Shown piece after piece: positions 47,554 to 59,646 of a stretch of 64,000 nucleotides of DNA. Every line of letters begins with the position of its first letter. Positions within the stretch are counted from its first letter, which is position 1. The stretch comes from Trichaptum fuscoviolaceum (taxonomy: Eukaryota > Basidiomycota > Agaricomycetes > Hymenochaetales > Trichaptaceae): NCBI GenBank assembly GCA_910574455.1, contig CAJSYZ010000005.1, forward strand, positions 2,852,001 to 2,916,000, read 5' to 3'. The notes beneath the pieces are model-generated. The model was not told where the DNA came from, did no database searches, and saw only the letters and a list, made by a program, of their open reading frames with translations. Both the position numbers and the translations under genes were made by a program.

Positions 47554-48893
47554 CTACATCAGTTTCGCATCTTTCTTCGCCTGAGCCACTTGCGCGAGGC
47601 GCTGACTACGAAGGGTTACATTGGCATTTTGAGCGTTCTTCTTGTTAGAAGACGATCCGGCTGCACCTGGTGCAGGTGTAATCGACGACTGAGAAATGGA
47701 TATTCGAGTTTCGTCCGATGCGAACCCGGGAATACGGATATTATGGTTACGTTCTGTGCGCACGAAAGTAAGCGAAACATTATGAGAAATGAACAGCACA
47801 GTGACTGACCAAGGTGTAGCTGCAAGTCTCGCACTTCCAGTGTGTCCCCTCCGCGGTGTTTGGCAAGCCGACATCCGAAGTTGGTCACAGAGTCAATGAA
47901 TTCATCCGCAACATCAAGGAGTAACTGCAATGAAGAGTTGTCAGTAGATATATAAAAATAGACCAGCAGCAAGCACTCACGTCCTCCACTTCGGGCTCAA
48001 TCTTCACGTTCGGATCGATACTGAAGACTAAGTCCTGTATAGATCTCCTCATGCTCTGGTCATTAGGGGTGTTCTTCCTCCTGTTCGAGTTGTCCGTCAC
48101 TCCTAGAGCGTTGGTGTCCTCAGACCGAGCGATTTGGGAGGGAGTACCTAAGAAGCACAAACAAAGGATTAGATCGGCCAAGATTTACGATATAGTTATC
48201 CTTACCGGAAACTCTTCCACTTGCAAAGCCACCGCTTAACGTTGGACGCCCAGTGGCCATTGGGTAGTGTTGTGGACCCGGGTTGGCAACGTTGAGAGTC
48301 TGGCTGATCGGATATCCGTTCCCAGTCGTGGACGATAGCGTCAACGCAGGTGATGCGCTCTTGAATGCAGCAGCAGTGGAGGTGTTTAATGCCGAAGATG
48401 CTACAGCAGTATTTTGTTGCGGCTGAGTCGGCTGGGTTAGCTAGACGGCAAAGCATTAGCAGACGATCGACTACGACACCATAGAGCTTGCCTTTGAAGG
48501 GCCCGCGGCGTTTGATTGCGCGTTTGGTGCAGCTAGCACTTTATTGGCATTCGCAAACTCCTTCAGCTGTCAACAAAGAACACCGACATGAGGCGCCATT
48601 CAATAGCTTCACAAAGAGATTTGATCACATACCTGCATGATCTGTGTCTGGTTGAGCTTCCCTTGCTTAGCGAGATCACTAATTTGCGACATGTTTTGTA
48701 ATAGTAAGGCTGCAATACGATCTTGCTGGAGGTTCTCGCCCGTCTGCGACTTAAACGCGGTCGCTAACGCGCTGATGAGCTGCTGAGACGCTGCAACCTG
48801 CGCTGCATTCTGTTGCTGCTGCGGTTGCTGCTGCGGTTGCTGCTGTTGAGGCTGCTGGTTTGGCTGAGGGGTTCCATTTGAAGTATTCGACAT
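47554..48893 (-). CDS. TAF12: TFIID/SAGA subunit TAF12 (histone-fold protein)
   Basis: TAF12 pairs with TAF4 (or ADA1 in SAGA) through an H2B-like histone fold and acts in RNA polymerase II initiation. The protein starts [20 protein letters not shown] with a polyglutamine/proline stretch. A helical GRF-like region follows ([20 protein letters not shown], then [20 protein letters not shown]). A long Ser/Thr-rich linker leads to the fold: [75 protein letters not shown]. These are the hallmark TAF12 helices. It ends [19 protein letters not shown], stop at 47556-47554. Introns interrupt the linker and the fold, and all frames connect. Divergent from UTP25 with about 217 bp between ATGs. Confidence 0.93.
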
Positions 48894-49110
48894 CGTGGAC
48901 GGAGATGGGGGGTAACAGTAAGATGTAGAGGTATGGTGGTGACCACCAACCTAATGTATGTGCTTCTGCCAGTGGTGCTGTGCCGCCGAATTCTGAGCCA
49001 CTAGTTTGCGCGTGTTTACCGACGCCTTCAAGCTTCACAATTTTAGCATACCACCGTTACTGCTTTCAGTCTCACTTTCATTCATACTTTTTCTCAAAAG
49101 TAAAAGAACA
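48894..49110. promoter_or_regulatory. short bidirectional promoter region TAF12 / UTP25
   Basis: Only 217 bp separate the two divergent start codons, so both promoters must share or abut here. A TGCCAGTG sits at 48967-48974. No TATA box is obvious, which fits two housekeeping genes. Confidence 0.5.
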
Positions 49111-51606
49111 ATGGGAGATGAAAATGCGACAGCAACGAAACTATTGACCCTTCTGAATGTATCTGCAACAACAGCTCGGGCTTCTAAGCGCAAGCTTTTG
49201 TTGGACGAAATTGCTGCACCTCCTGTGAAGCTCAACAAACGAAAGTCTGTTCGCCTAGTTGAGATTACAAACGAGCCGGACGTCGCTACGAAAACTCCTC
49301 TTGTTCAGAGCACTGAAAATCTTGATGATGCCATGGGAGGTGTTGCAGATGAACCCGATGAAGAAAAGGATGAGGATGGTAAGTGAGGCTTGTCTTTCGG
49401 AGAAGGGGATATGTTAATTGACTCGCTTGTTGTTAGTTAAGGCAAGCGCATACGAAGTTCATTTTGGACCCGAAAGTGCATATCTGTCGGAGAGCATTAG
49501 ACAAGCGTTGGAGAAAGGGGCATGGAAAGTGGACCGAAAGAAGGAGAAGCTTGGGACGGCTGTGGAATGTATCCCGGAAGGTTACAGCGTGCAGAAAATT
49601 TCAGAGGAAGCCTCGGTATGCGTTAATGTTTTGTTGCTCATACCAGCTCTGAGTATCCCTTAAGCTTGTTGATAGACTTGCGTCGTGCTTCAAAAAGACT
49701 CAAGAAAGCCTCCCGAAAGGTTAGTTGCCATTATTGAGGATTTGATGACATCCACCTAACGTCTAGCAGACTTGAAGCTATTACAGGACACTGTTCTTCA
49801 CGATATAATGTCATATAAGGACTTTTATCTCCCCCGCACGAGCTACGACAATCATGCCGCGGTTCGTGGCGCCGTCACACTTCACGTTCTCAATCACATT
49901 ACAAAGTATATTCTATCCACATTTTCTCTTTAATATTACTCACAATTTGGTGCAGGAAACGTAGACGAATCTTAAAAACCAACGAGCGCATTGCTCATGC
50001 AGCAAAAGGTTCCTCCGAACCACCAGCCGAAATTCGGGATCAAGGCTATACCCGTCCCTCCGTTCTTGTCATTCTACCCTTCCGGTCATGGGCTCTCCGT
50101 TGGGTCGATTCGCTCACGAGTCATACGCCCAAACCCGAATACCAGATCGAAAATTACTCTCGTTTCCAATCCGAGTACGGACTGCCGCCGGACGCAGAGG
50201 ATAAATTGGAATTGGCATCGCCTGGCACTTACCCCCCGGATCATGTAGATATGTTCAAAGGAAACGTCGACGATAGCTTTCGCCTCGGCGTGAAGATGAC
50301 AAGAAAGACCATCAAGCTCTTCTCAGATTTCTATCAATGTGACTTGATCATTGCAAGTCCACTAGGGTTGAGAATGTCAATAGAGAAGGATAAGTATGTG
50401 TACTACATGACCTTTTGTCACTGCGCCCGTACTGAATGCGAGCCTTTAGTAATGCAGACTTCCTGTCCTCGATTGAAGTCCTTCTCATTGATCAGCTAAA
50501 TGCTCTTAGCATGCAGAACTGGGAACATCTACAGGTATACATCATTTGCTTGCGACATTGAGTATGATGCTGACAATCCACAGTTCGTTCTTTCCCGCCT
50601 CAACGGTCTACCTAAAGAAACCCGGGATGCAGACTTCTCGAGAATAAAACCTTGGTATCTGGATGGACAGTGAGTAGCTCGTCGCTTTGTTGGATTCTTT
50701 CGGTATATTAATTCTCGACGAAAGTGCTGCGTACCTACGCCAGACAATCGCGTTATCGCCATATGATACCCCAGAATTCAGGAATTTATTCAATTCATAC
50801 TTCAAGAATGCTGCTGGAAAGAAAAGAATAGAAGCTGCTTACAGTCCAGTACAGGTACCTGAAGGAGTGTCGCAAGTACGTTCACTTTCACTCCAACAAA
50901 AGGGTACTTTGATTGACCGCCACTTAGTCCTTTCTCAGCTTCGAGTGCAACACCCATAAGGAAGAAGCAGACAAGCGATTTACTTTCTTCTCTGTGAAGG
51001 TAATAAAATTTTTTCATGTGTATATAGCACCAATCTTACGTTCTCCTGCAGACACTTCCGGCTGCATTGAAGTCGGCTGTCCAAAGCACCAATACTGTAA
51101 TCTTTGTGCCGTCGTCGTATGATTTCATTCGCGTAGAGAATCACCTCCGTAAACTTGGTACTTCCTACGCAGTGCTCTCCGAGTAAGGTCAACAGATACT
51201 TTAAATCCGGGACATAACTTACATCTTAGCACATCTTCTCAGATACTCTACGAACCAAGATATATCTCGAGCTCGCCAAGCGTTCTTCAACGGGAAAAAA
51301 TCATTCCTGCTCATTAGCGAAAGATTCCACTTCTTCCGGAGGTGCGCATAAACTCTCATAACTGATTGTCAATATTCTTATTTGTGCGTCAGGTATAAAA
51401 TCAGAGGAATTCGGAACTTAATTTTCTACGGTCTTCCGGATCATCCCCAATTCTATACTGAATTCCTCTCATTCCCTTTCCTTGACGATGGCGTGGATGC
51501 ATCGGATGTGACGTGCAAGGCACTCTACTGCAAATACGATTGGATGAAGTTAGAGCGTATAGCTGGGACGGAAAAGGCTCTTGAGCTGCTGAAGTCGGTT
51601 TCTTAA
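49111..51606 (+). CDS. UTP25: U3 snoRNA-associated protein UTP25 (DEAD-box-like, digestive-organ-expansion-factor homolog)
   Basis: A nucleolar protein of the small-subunit processome, needed for early 18S pre-rRNA cleavages. It starts MGDENATATKLLTLLNVSAT; an in-frame ATG at 49006 exists but the leader it adds is unlike the family. After an acidic region come YEVHFGPESAYLSESIR, HDIMSYKDFYLPRTSYDNHA, RPSVLVILPFRSWALRWVDS, DDSFRLGVKMTRKTIKLFSD, DLIIASPLGLRMSIEKDK, VLLIDQLNALSMQNWEHLQF, VIFVPSSYDFIRVENHLRKL, then YAVLSEYSTNQDISRARQAF and LLISERFHFFRRYKIRGIRN followed by LIFYGLPDHPQFYTEFL. This order is diagnostic. The helicase-like motifs are degenerate (LIDQ instead of DEAD), as is normal for UTP25. 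It ends LELLKSVS, TAA. Confidence 0.94.
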
Positions 51607-52008
51607 GTGTTCATCATATCGTTGTATAGCTTTATCTTTATTTGGTTTGATAATCTGCTTGGGATTTTACTCCTTATGAAAGAAAAAAGGTAGCGTGGCG
51701 CAGACTTAACGGAGAAGTGCCTTTCCCGTTGACGAGGATCAGCCCGTCAATTATTTTACCTTCTTTATTCTCCGCCACCCACTGGTACTGCGTCGTACGT
51801 CTTCGATCTTCTCTAAATCCTCAACATGATAGAAACAAACAGATTTCTGTTACTGAAGTTGGGGCTCTATTTGCAAATAAAGGCTGGGAATAATGCAGGG
51901 TTAGCAGTAATACGTAATAAGAACGGCTAGCCTCGAGGCAAATACTAGGCAAAGCAGGTGCTGGTTCTCCCCGGAAATGAAAACCATCACCATCTATCTG
52001 CTGTATCA
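51607..52008. other. intergenic spacer
   Basis: Downstream of UTP25 and upstream of the next plus-strand gene. No gene seen. An open frame begins with GTG at 51958, but the first ATG is at 52009. Confidence 0.5.
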
Positions 52009-53830
52009 ATGAGCTCTCGTGCGAGCAGCTTGCTGACTGCTCGCACTGCATCTTCACCTCTACCAGCCATGAACACAGAGACATCAATCACGCTCGGCGT
52101 CGCCCTACGAGTCATAGTCAACATCTTGTGCGTCCAAAATGTGAAGCTGGGGGCGGCCATCCTCGGAGTCTGGGACGGTCTGCTCATTCATCGATCATGG
52201 CTGGAAAATCGACTATTTAACCCAGAGACAATCTTCTTACTCCTGGCTGGTTTTGCATTCGATCATATATTTTTTGGGAGTTTGGTGCGGACGGTAACTC
52301 TTGTGTTGGGTTGTGGATTGGGAATTTTGCTGGGAGATATAGGACCTGATTTGTGGTATGAAATTGGAGGAGATAAACTATTGCATGATATACAACAGGA
52401 GACGGATTCGCTGCTGGCAGCAGTCCCCTTCTTAGGCGATGCGTCTGACGATGAAGGCAGCGTGATCACTCGCACTACAAGAGCGCCAACTCGAGTGTCC
52501 TCTCGTACTTCTCGCACATCTCGCACAGGTACCTCTCGCACAGGCACGTCCGTGACAATCAGGCCGAGCCGAATTCGTCGTACTCCGCGTGCAGAGGACG
52601 TGCAAAGTGGGACCACGAGGCTGTCTCGTGTAACATTTGACGAGAGTTCTATCTCGCAAACGCACACGAGCTCCAGCAGTAGCGAGTCTGAGCCGGAAGA
52701 AGAGACGGTCCTAGCGACGACGGAGCCGGACGACATGTACATGGAGCCGTCGACGATGGGCTCTCAGCCTTCAAGAGGACGCTCGTCGTCTGTCCTGCGG
52801 AGACTGTACATTCCAGGTCAGGATTCGCCAGTTGGAATTTCTGTGCAAAGCACGAGTGCTCAGTCACATACATCTCACGGAGACGAGGAGACGACACCGA
52901 GGGCTCACATCTATGAGTTTTCGCCTTTGCCGCCGTCTGCAACTGTCCCCCCTCCATTTGTTTACGGCTCAATGCCACCAAATACGTCTTCTCGTCCTCA
53001 GTCAATGGGCACCATATATCAACAAGGATTCCCTCAACCGAGAACTCCTTCGTATCAAGACTCTCGTCCGCAATCTACACACATTTCGCCTGCTAACCAA
53101 ACGCCAGTGTCTTTCCCCGAACCGCATCGTTCTGGTTCTCATTCGCCGTCGCGCTTATCAAGACTTATGAATGTCCCGATTGCAGACCCTCAACTGGCAG
53201 AAATGCAAGGTTCAAGACCCCCTTCACCGAGCTCCGTTCGTTCGCGATCACGCTCACCACTGCCCTTGCGCCCGCCTGCGATGGACTATGTCGATGATCC
53301 TTCACGTTACGGTTCTAACTCCCGACCCAGATCTCGAGAGCCTTCGCCGAACCGATCACGGCCTCCCTCACCTGCGGGTCCTAGGCCGCAATCACCAAGA
53401 CCTTCAGTCCAAGAAACTGATATGCTTTCTCCGAACAGCGAAAGTTTGTAGCCCTTTATTTAAATCTTTTGCTGTGATAAATAACAATTTGTGCTGTTGA
53501 TAAGTAGCTGGACGTTATGATCAAAGCGAACGCGTTATAGACGTACATGAACTCAATGGCGAGGAAGAACTAAACGTCATCGTTGAAGAATGGAAAGAGG
53601 TGATACGAAATCGTATTCGTCGTCTGAAAGTAATTGTCAAACATGAAGACCTGTGGTTCGCGGGCAGCCAGTCAAAGTTCAGATTACTTGAGGAACTGCA
53701 TAAGTATGTGTACATTTTTGCGGATAATGAATCGTGTTTCCTAACCTCACATAGGCGAGGCTTCACGGCGAAAGTTGACAATATCGAACCAAACGTCATC
53801 ATTATAACGAATAGACACGTCCCAACGTAA
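52009..53830 (+). CDS. hypothetical membrane protein with long Arg/Ser/Pro-rich tail
   Basis: One large exon starts MSSRASSLLTARTASSPLPA and has three or four hydrophobic segments (ITLGVALRVIVNILCV, AAILGVWDGLLIH, TIFLLLAGFAFDHIFFGSLV, VTLVLGCGLGILLGDIGPDL). A very long disordered tail follows, rich in Arg-Thr-Ser repeats and Ser-Pro (RTSRTGTSRTGTSVTI, SRSPLPLRPP, NRSRPPSPAGPRPQSPRP). The exon reaches a TAG at 53451. A donor (A/GTTTGT) just before that stop, with acceptor at about 53509, would add GRYDQSERVIDVHELNGEEE and LKVIVKHEDLWFAGSQSKFR. A further exon ends NVIIITNRHVPT and TAA at 53828-53830. The added exons are clearly protein-like, so I extend the gene to 53830, less certainly. No family recognised. 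Confidence 0.6.
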
Positions 53831-53947
53831 CAGCGAATAAATACTGCAACAGACACGATCGTACACCTGTACCAACTCTATCTATTTCACTCCAGTTTCG
53901 ACCAGACTTTATTTAATCGCACATATTTCCTCCTTTTCCCGCCCTAT

Positions 53948-56900
53948 CTACCTGACGGTCGCGAAGCCACCTGTTGAGAGCGAAAGCGGCAAGGACCCAG
54001 CACAACTATCCACTTCGTTTTTGTCGGCCGTGAGTTCAATGACGATCTCGCCTCCCAAACGGAATGTGTCGTAGAAATCGAAATGGCAGCGCGACTCCGT
54101 TGCCTTCCCATTCACTGTGACGCTCTTGACGAACGCAGAAGCGCCAGCGGGGATTGTCTTCTGTACAGATTTTGCATCAAAGTTCTTCACAGTGACGGTC
54201 GTTGATGTATTTAAGAATGTATTGTGGACGGTGTACTTGGGCGTGAAGGGTGACAGTATGAGCATTTCTGATGTACTTGGCACTGTTTTGTTTCCCTATT
54301 ATTAACGAGATCTCAATGTATCTGCTGTTGGATTGCTAACCTGGATATAAACCTAGGAGATGCCAGATAAGAACGGTGGCCATTGCAGCTTGATCATCAT
54401 TTCCAGGCAAACCGGCGGGTGCTAACAGATTTTGGTAAGAAGGGGAGAAGATGACATGTGAACGACGCACTTATATCAAAATTCGAGAAAACGACATTGC
54501 GAACTTGCTCTACTGACATGGCCGGATGGTTGGCGTAGTGGTATTCCACGGGAGTCTACAGAGGCAGTATTAATGGGTAATAATATCATAGAACGAGATC
54601 GATACATACCTGGAATGATGGCTCATTTCCCGCTAAGAAGTAGCCAGCCTACCAACAGTATATCAGTTAAGACATAGAAACTGAATGAGACACAAGGTAA
54701 TAACTCACATTGAAATAGTGATTCAGACGGTTCACGAATGTTTCCTGGTTATAGCCATAAGACGGCCTTAACAATGTTCGGTACGCTAAGAGAACTCACA
54801 TTTCCACCCATGAGTTGGATGAGGTGCGCAATGTCATGGGGAACAAAAAATGAGTACTAAACACAGTTCGTTCACTTACTAGTGGTTTGCATTTCTAATG
54901 AGGACTCACCTCCCACGAAGAAGATTCATAGAAACCGTTCTCGTTATCCTCTGTCAGAGAGCATGCACGATTGGTATCATTGTCCTTCGGTGAACAATCG
55001 GTGGGGTCAAGTGCGACGAAAGTGCCATTAGGGAATCGCTTCTCCATGAACCCTGATACCGAAGCCATCATGTTAGCTCCATTTTGTACGAGCTCTTCTT
55101 CCAAAAAAAAAATAACCTTTGAAACCATCGCTTGAAATGCTCGGATCCCAAACATTCCGGTAGAACTAGAAAATCTCAACATCAGAGCGGATTGTTATTA
55201 ACAATAAAAGCAAGACCTACGAGAGAACGATTGGTGTAAGTCGCAACATCTTCCGTCTTTCCCAATACAAGAGCGGCTTGTCTTACGCCGAAGTCGTTGA
55301 AAGCATACTGTTCGAACAAGATAGGGTGGCATGAGCAGCACAAAGGGCGGAATGATGGGTTGTTATTTCACCTCGAGTGTCCTACTACCCTCTCTCGTTT
55401 GCCTGCCAGTCGAGGAAGCGTCAAACACAGCGTAAGGTACATATCCATATTGCCTATGATTAGGATAATAGTATATAAGCACGTAGATGTGTAGAGATGT
55501 AAGGAAACGAACTTGTAGACATTCACTTGGCGTCCGTGAATGTTCCATTCCGGAGGATTGACTTCTGCGTCCGTGACAAGTGCGGAGTAGAGGTCGTCAA
55601 GGCTAACACCGAGTTCTGCCGCTTCGTTATGATAAGTAACGGCAAAGTGCGAAACAATGTTATCCCCATCGGAGCCTCCTTGAGTCCATCCAGGAAGGTT
55701 GTTCGACCTGCATTCAGGCATCCAGCCGGTTTGCCTCCAGCCATCGATGTAGTTATTCACGATGTCAGCGAAATCCATGGGTGAGTGTAAAGCCATCAAT
55801 GGATAGAACGTCCGGAACTGATATCATGCATTAGATGATAATCTTGCCAAGTGACAATGATAGCTTACGGTATCCCAGCTAAAAGCCCTGACTGTTAGAA
55901 TGTGCTCCGCAGATTGGAAGGGATGGGACATACCTGCAGTACAGTGAGTCAAAATACGGCGCTGTCGAGTTCGCGAACGGACCCTGCCCTTCACCAGTAG
56001 CATTATTCTGGGTGTAAAGCCACCTTGGTTTTCATAATTCAGGAAAGAAAAATGGTGGGTAACTTACAGGAGTGAGGAAAGATCGGTAAAGCGACGAATA
56101 AAGCAGTTCAGTGACGTTTGGCGGAGTGTTTGCGACATCAATCTCTATTCTGCTAAGCTTATCTTGCCACAAGGCCTTCGACTGGTTCATTATCTCTTCG
56201 AAGGTTGACGTGCCTACTTCGCTCTCTGCATTATCGCAAGCTTGCTGAGCAGAGACGAAGGAGACGCCCACACGGAGGATGACGGTCTCCGGATTGTTCT
56301 TGAATGAAAACAGAGCGCCAGACTGGTATGGGTCGCCTCCGATAAGGTTCCTAGAGAGATTCAGATGCGTCATTCCTAGTTCCTTCTGGTCGAGACCCCA
56401 TCTTTTAACGCGAGGAGGACAGGATTAGAAGTTAGCCCTATGCAATAAACGGAAGGACCCACAGATCACCCGTCCAAACACCGAATTCGTCTAATGTTTG
56501 GTTCCCGTTGTTTAGGAGGTCATAACATGCGAATGCTTGGTATTCAAACGATCCTGGCCCAAAACTAGAGAGTTACCCAAAACAGTCAGGTGGATGGACA
56601 AGAAGTCTTGACAAATTTCATGGCGAACCTCGGTTGCCAAAGGCCTCCTATTGTTACTCTGCCACTAGTCGGATCTATATCCATCGTCCCTCCGCCGAAG
56701 CTCATGGGTAAGTCATTGGAAAGATCCAATACGAAAAAGGACTTAGAACCCTTCGGGAATGTGAAGCGTTCGAGCCCAGCACGACGAGTGGAGGTTGCTT
56801 CGATTTTAATGTCGTTGTCCAGCGTCTGCGTAAAGTATCCGGGAGAAGCGTCTTAACGGTTGTTCCGAACAAGCGCGTTTGAGATACTTTGAGTAAGAAA

Positions 56901-57648
56901 AGGATGAAAGCTGAGTCTAAGAATAGGCTCACCATCTGTATTATTCTTGCGAAAGCGTTCTCGGGCCGCAAGGGTAGTTGTGCAAGTATGGAAACCGCCC
57001 GGACAGATCACAGGCATTACCTCGAAATTCCCATATGACCCTTATATGATTGTTCAGAACAACACTACATCCGGAGAAGGGATATTTTACCTAGAGAAGA
57101 GCCAGTCCCACTATCATGGAGTGGACTTATACCTCGGATTGTTTGCGTGGGATCGACAACATATCCTACAAATGACAAATCACAGCCAGCCTCGCATGAT
57201 ATAGAAAGTAATAATACCAGCTGGTGCATATCCTGTTAAGTCCGTGGAGAATTTGGCCTTTATAACAAATTGGGATGAGAGCTCGGAAATAATGCCAACG
57301 ACGTGCGTACCATCCCAAAAGGCACAGAAGCACCAGGACTAAGTAGTCGAATAAGATTAGAAACAACATGATACGTCATAAGGATGAGCACGATACCAGA
57401 CATCGCCATCATTGTCTTCACGCGACAAACAGGAGTAAGTTTACGTTCAAGAACTGCATGCCATGTCATAACTCACCAGTTCCGATGAAGGGGTTGACAA
57501 AAGCTGTATAGTCTATGTTCGTTGCGTTCGCAGCAGCTTTGATAGCAGCAGATATTCGTCTCTGCACTTCTGGGGAGGGTTGTGCAAGGGCTAGCTCGCC
57601 GAGCAAGGAGGGAGCCAGTAAAAGACTAAGCAGTATCAGTTGAGTCAT
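53948..57648 (-). CDS. secreted GH92 alpha-1,2-mannosidase
   Basis: Extracellular exo-mannosidase of family GH92, removing alpha-1,2-linked mannose from glycoproteins or cell-wall mannan; the family needs calcium. It has a signal peptide (MTQLILLSLLLAPSLLGELA) and then YTAFVNPFIGTGDNDGDVCP then GASVPFGM, the family N terminus. Next come GYVVDPTQTIRGISPLHDSG, SYGNFEVMPVICPG, CTTTLAARERF, ASPGYFTQTLDNDIKIEATS with RRAGLERFTFP, and a C-terminal beta-domain with ILSPFTPKYTVHNTFLNTST and LSTGGFATVR. Stop at 53950-53948. About twenty short introns are needed; the frames I checked connect cleanly. A TATAAAA box lies about 70 bp upstream of the start. GH92 genes are common in basidiomycetes. Confidence 0.88.
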
Positions 57649-58207
57649 GTTTTCTTAGCCAAGGGCTCTGCGAAAGATGCAGAATGCTCTTGCTGGCACC
57701 CAAGTTATTCGTCTGCATTTTATAGCCCCAGCAACTGCTCATATGAAGCGAGTAATATATTCATATGTCTGTTCTGAATTCCAGGAAGAGGAGTTGGTAG
57801 CACGCGGAGCAGGAGGTGTTCGTCGGACAAGAAGTCGACGCGTATCACGCATGACCAAATGAAGGCGCGTCACAAGGCAAAAAGATATATTTACCGAACT
57901 ACTTCTCTGCTTGAGCTCGCCTCCGTAGATACTTGGTGATAAGTAATAGTTAAAGAGGCGATCCGCGTCAATAAAGCGTACCAGAAATCGGTTCACGAGA
58001 CCAGCCACCGCTGTTCGTATCGCGCAGAGAAACCCTCATTTGAAGGTCAGGCCACATGAGTAGAATGTTGTTTCACCTGTGACCCTCGACTTCGACGCAT
58101 TGGATCCACTCTTTGTTTGCAAGCAAGTCGGCTGGCAGAGATTATCGAAGCAACGAAGTTTTCTGCGAACCACGGGAGAACGTATGCGCAAGATCGCCCT
58201 CAGTTCT
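57649..58207. other. intergenic region with GH92 promoter
   Basis: Between the GH92 start and the 3' end of the peptidyl-tRNA hydrolase gene, both minus strand. No gene seen apart from promoter elements. Confidence 0.5.
57718..57724 (-). promoter_or_regulatory. TATA box for the GH92 gene
   Basis: On the minus strand the sequence reads GGGGCTATAAAATGC, with the TATAAAA about 70 bp upstream of the ATG at 57648. Inferred from motif and spacing. Confidence 0.5.
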
Positions 58208-58877
58208 CTAGGTCATCCGTTTCACGATTTGTTCGATTTTGCTCCAGACATCGTCCATTCCCTCGCCGTTAGAAGACCAGTGTTGCCTTTCGAATCCGCT
58301 TAACGGTCCGAGCACCCACTCTGCTGCGTTTCCGGCGCGCCCGATTCCAGCTTGAAGGCGGAAGTAATCTGAGCTACTCCCGAGCCCCTTATTAATACTT
58401 CGTATACCATTATGGTTCTCTGCGCTACCACCGAACTTGACCTTGAGTTTTCCAGGTTCTAAGTACATAGAATCTTGAATGACGATCATGTTCGAGGGGT
58501 TTTCAACAGTAGCCCGACAGGCTTTCGCTACTTCATTGCCCAGAATGTTCATAAGAGGTTCTAGAGAACATATGCATAGGGGTAATGAGAAGGGCGACAC
58601 ATATTCTGATAGAAGAATAACACACTAGGTTTGAATAGAGACAATTCAACGGGTCGATTATTCAAGGTCGCTGTTCCTTGAGCAAAGTAACCGTTCAATC
58701 GTTCATGTGGAAGCAATTCGAAGCCACAGCGATATGCTATAGAATCCAATATGTAATGGCCAACACTGCAGATCAGATGTTAATTGCGATAACGAAAGGG
58801 AGAAGCTTTTATACTCACCTGTGCCGTGTCCTCGGTAGTATAATGTTTCCAATGCCCACGACCAGAATACTCTGCAT
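58208..58877 (-). CDS. PTH1: peptidyl-tRNA hydrolase, bacterial-type (Pth1)
   Basis: This enzyme cleaves the ester of peptidyl-tRNAs released from stalled ribosomes; in fungi this type is usually mitochondrial. Three exons give about 180 residues. It begins MQSILVVGIGNIILPRTRHS and continues VGHYILDSIAYRCGF, NGYFAQGTATL, KPLMNILGNEVAKACRATVE, MIVIQDSMYLEPGKLKVKFG, GSAENHNGIRSINKGLGSSS, FRLQAGIGRAG and EWVLGPLSGFE. The catalytic residues known from E. coli Pth have counterparts: Asn in GIGN, His in TRH, Asp in IQD, and Asn in HNG. The usual GxxNPG motif is changed to GIGNII and the loop to TRH is shorter by about two residues. No mitochondrial leader is evident. Introns split RHS and follow LFKP. 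Stop at 58210-58208. Confidence 0.88.
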
Positions 58878-59646
58878 CCCGCGATCGGCAGTATCGAGTA
58901 CGGAAGCTCTTTCTATAGCTCAGTGGCTAGCCTCTACCGTTTCCCTATAATACTGAATGGGGAAGTCAATCTATCAAACTAATTCGTAAAGTAATGTTCA
59001 AATGGATTGAGGCCATCACGGACTTACAACGTACTAAGTTGATATCACTGTTCCGCAGCAGTACAGCCTCGGGCGCGCAGATTTCGTCCCCAAAGCACCT
59101 CCGCTATGCACCTTCACTTCTCTAAAGTTCGTTCTCGCTCCTTCGGCACTCCGAGTCGCAAGTAATGGTCAAGACACACTCAATTGAGGCTGTCGTCGAT
59201 TTCTGTCGATCGGTGACGGGCGTGAGAATGTAATGGAAGTCCAATGGATCCATTCGTTTCTTTCAACCTGAATCAATATCCTTTCACCTCTTTTTTCTCT
59301 CTGGCCAGAACCTGGCGAGCGATGGCTTGCTAAAACGTCCTCGAACGCGCTGCTGTAACTTTGGAAAGTTGTTCCTTCACCTACCGCAACGGGGCCACAA
59401 GCATCGTTCACGTTGCACGTTGCTGTCAATTGAAACTGCGTGCTACACCTGGTCTCTTAGTGGAAATCAGTTCAGGAGGTGAATTGGTGTTTGAAACGTG
59501 GGAGGTCTGAAGGAGCGTGATTTGCGGGCGCATCGTCGGAGGCTGGGCGTTCGCCGAATCTCGAGATTTGCGGAGCCAAATACGTGCCGTGTCATTGAAG
59601 CTATTATCAAGCTTTCTCTTCTTCCTACCATCTACATGTTATAGCC
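58878..59646. other. divergent intergenic region PTH1 / PAQR
   Basis: No gene supported. An 86-codon minus-strand frame (59169-59429) lacks recognisable motifs. A perfect tRNA A-box-like string (TAGCTCAGTGG) at 58916-58926 has no B box or cloverleaf. Confidence 0.45.

Noticed and set aside
52263..52742. 159-codon minus-strand open frame
   Set aside because: Antisense to the low-complexity Arg/Thr/Ser exon; composition artefact.
58916..58926. Perfect tRNA/Pol III A-box string TAGCTCAGTGG on the plus strand
   Set aside because: No B box (GGTTCRANNC) within reach, the D stem does not pair, and it lies just upstream of the peptidyl-tRNA hydrolase start.
59169..59429. 86-codon minus-strand frame between PTH1 and PAQR
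   Set aside because: No motif, no splice context, and it overlaps the expected PAQR promoter.
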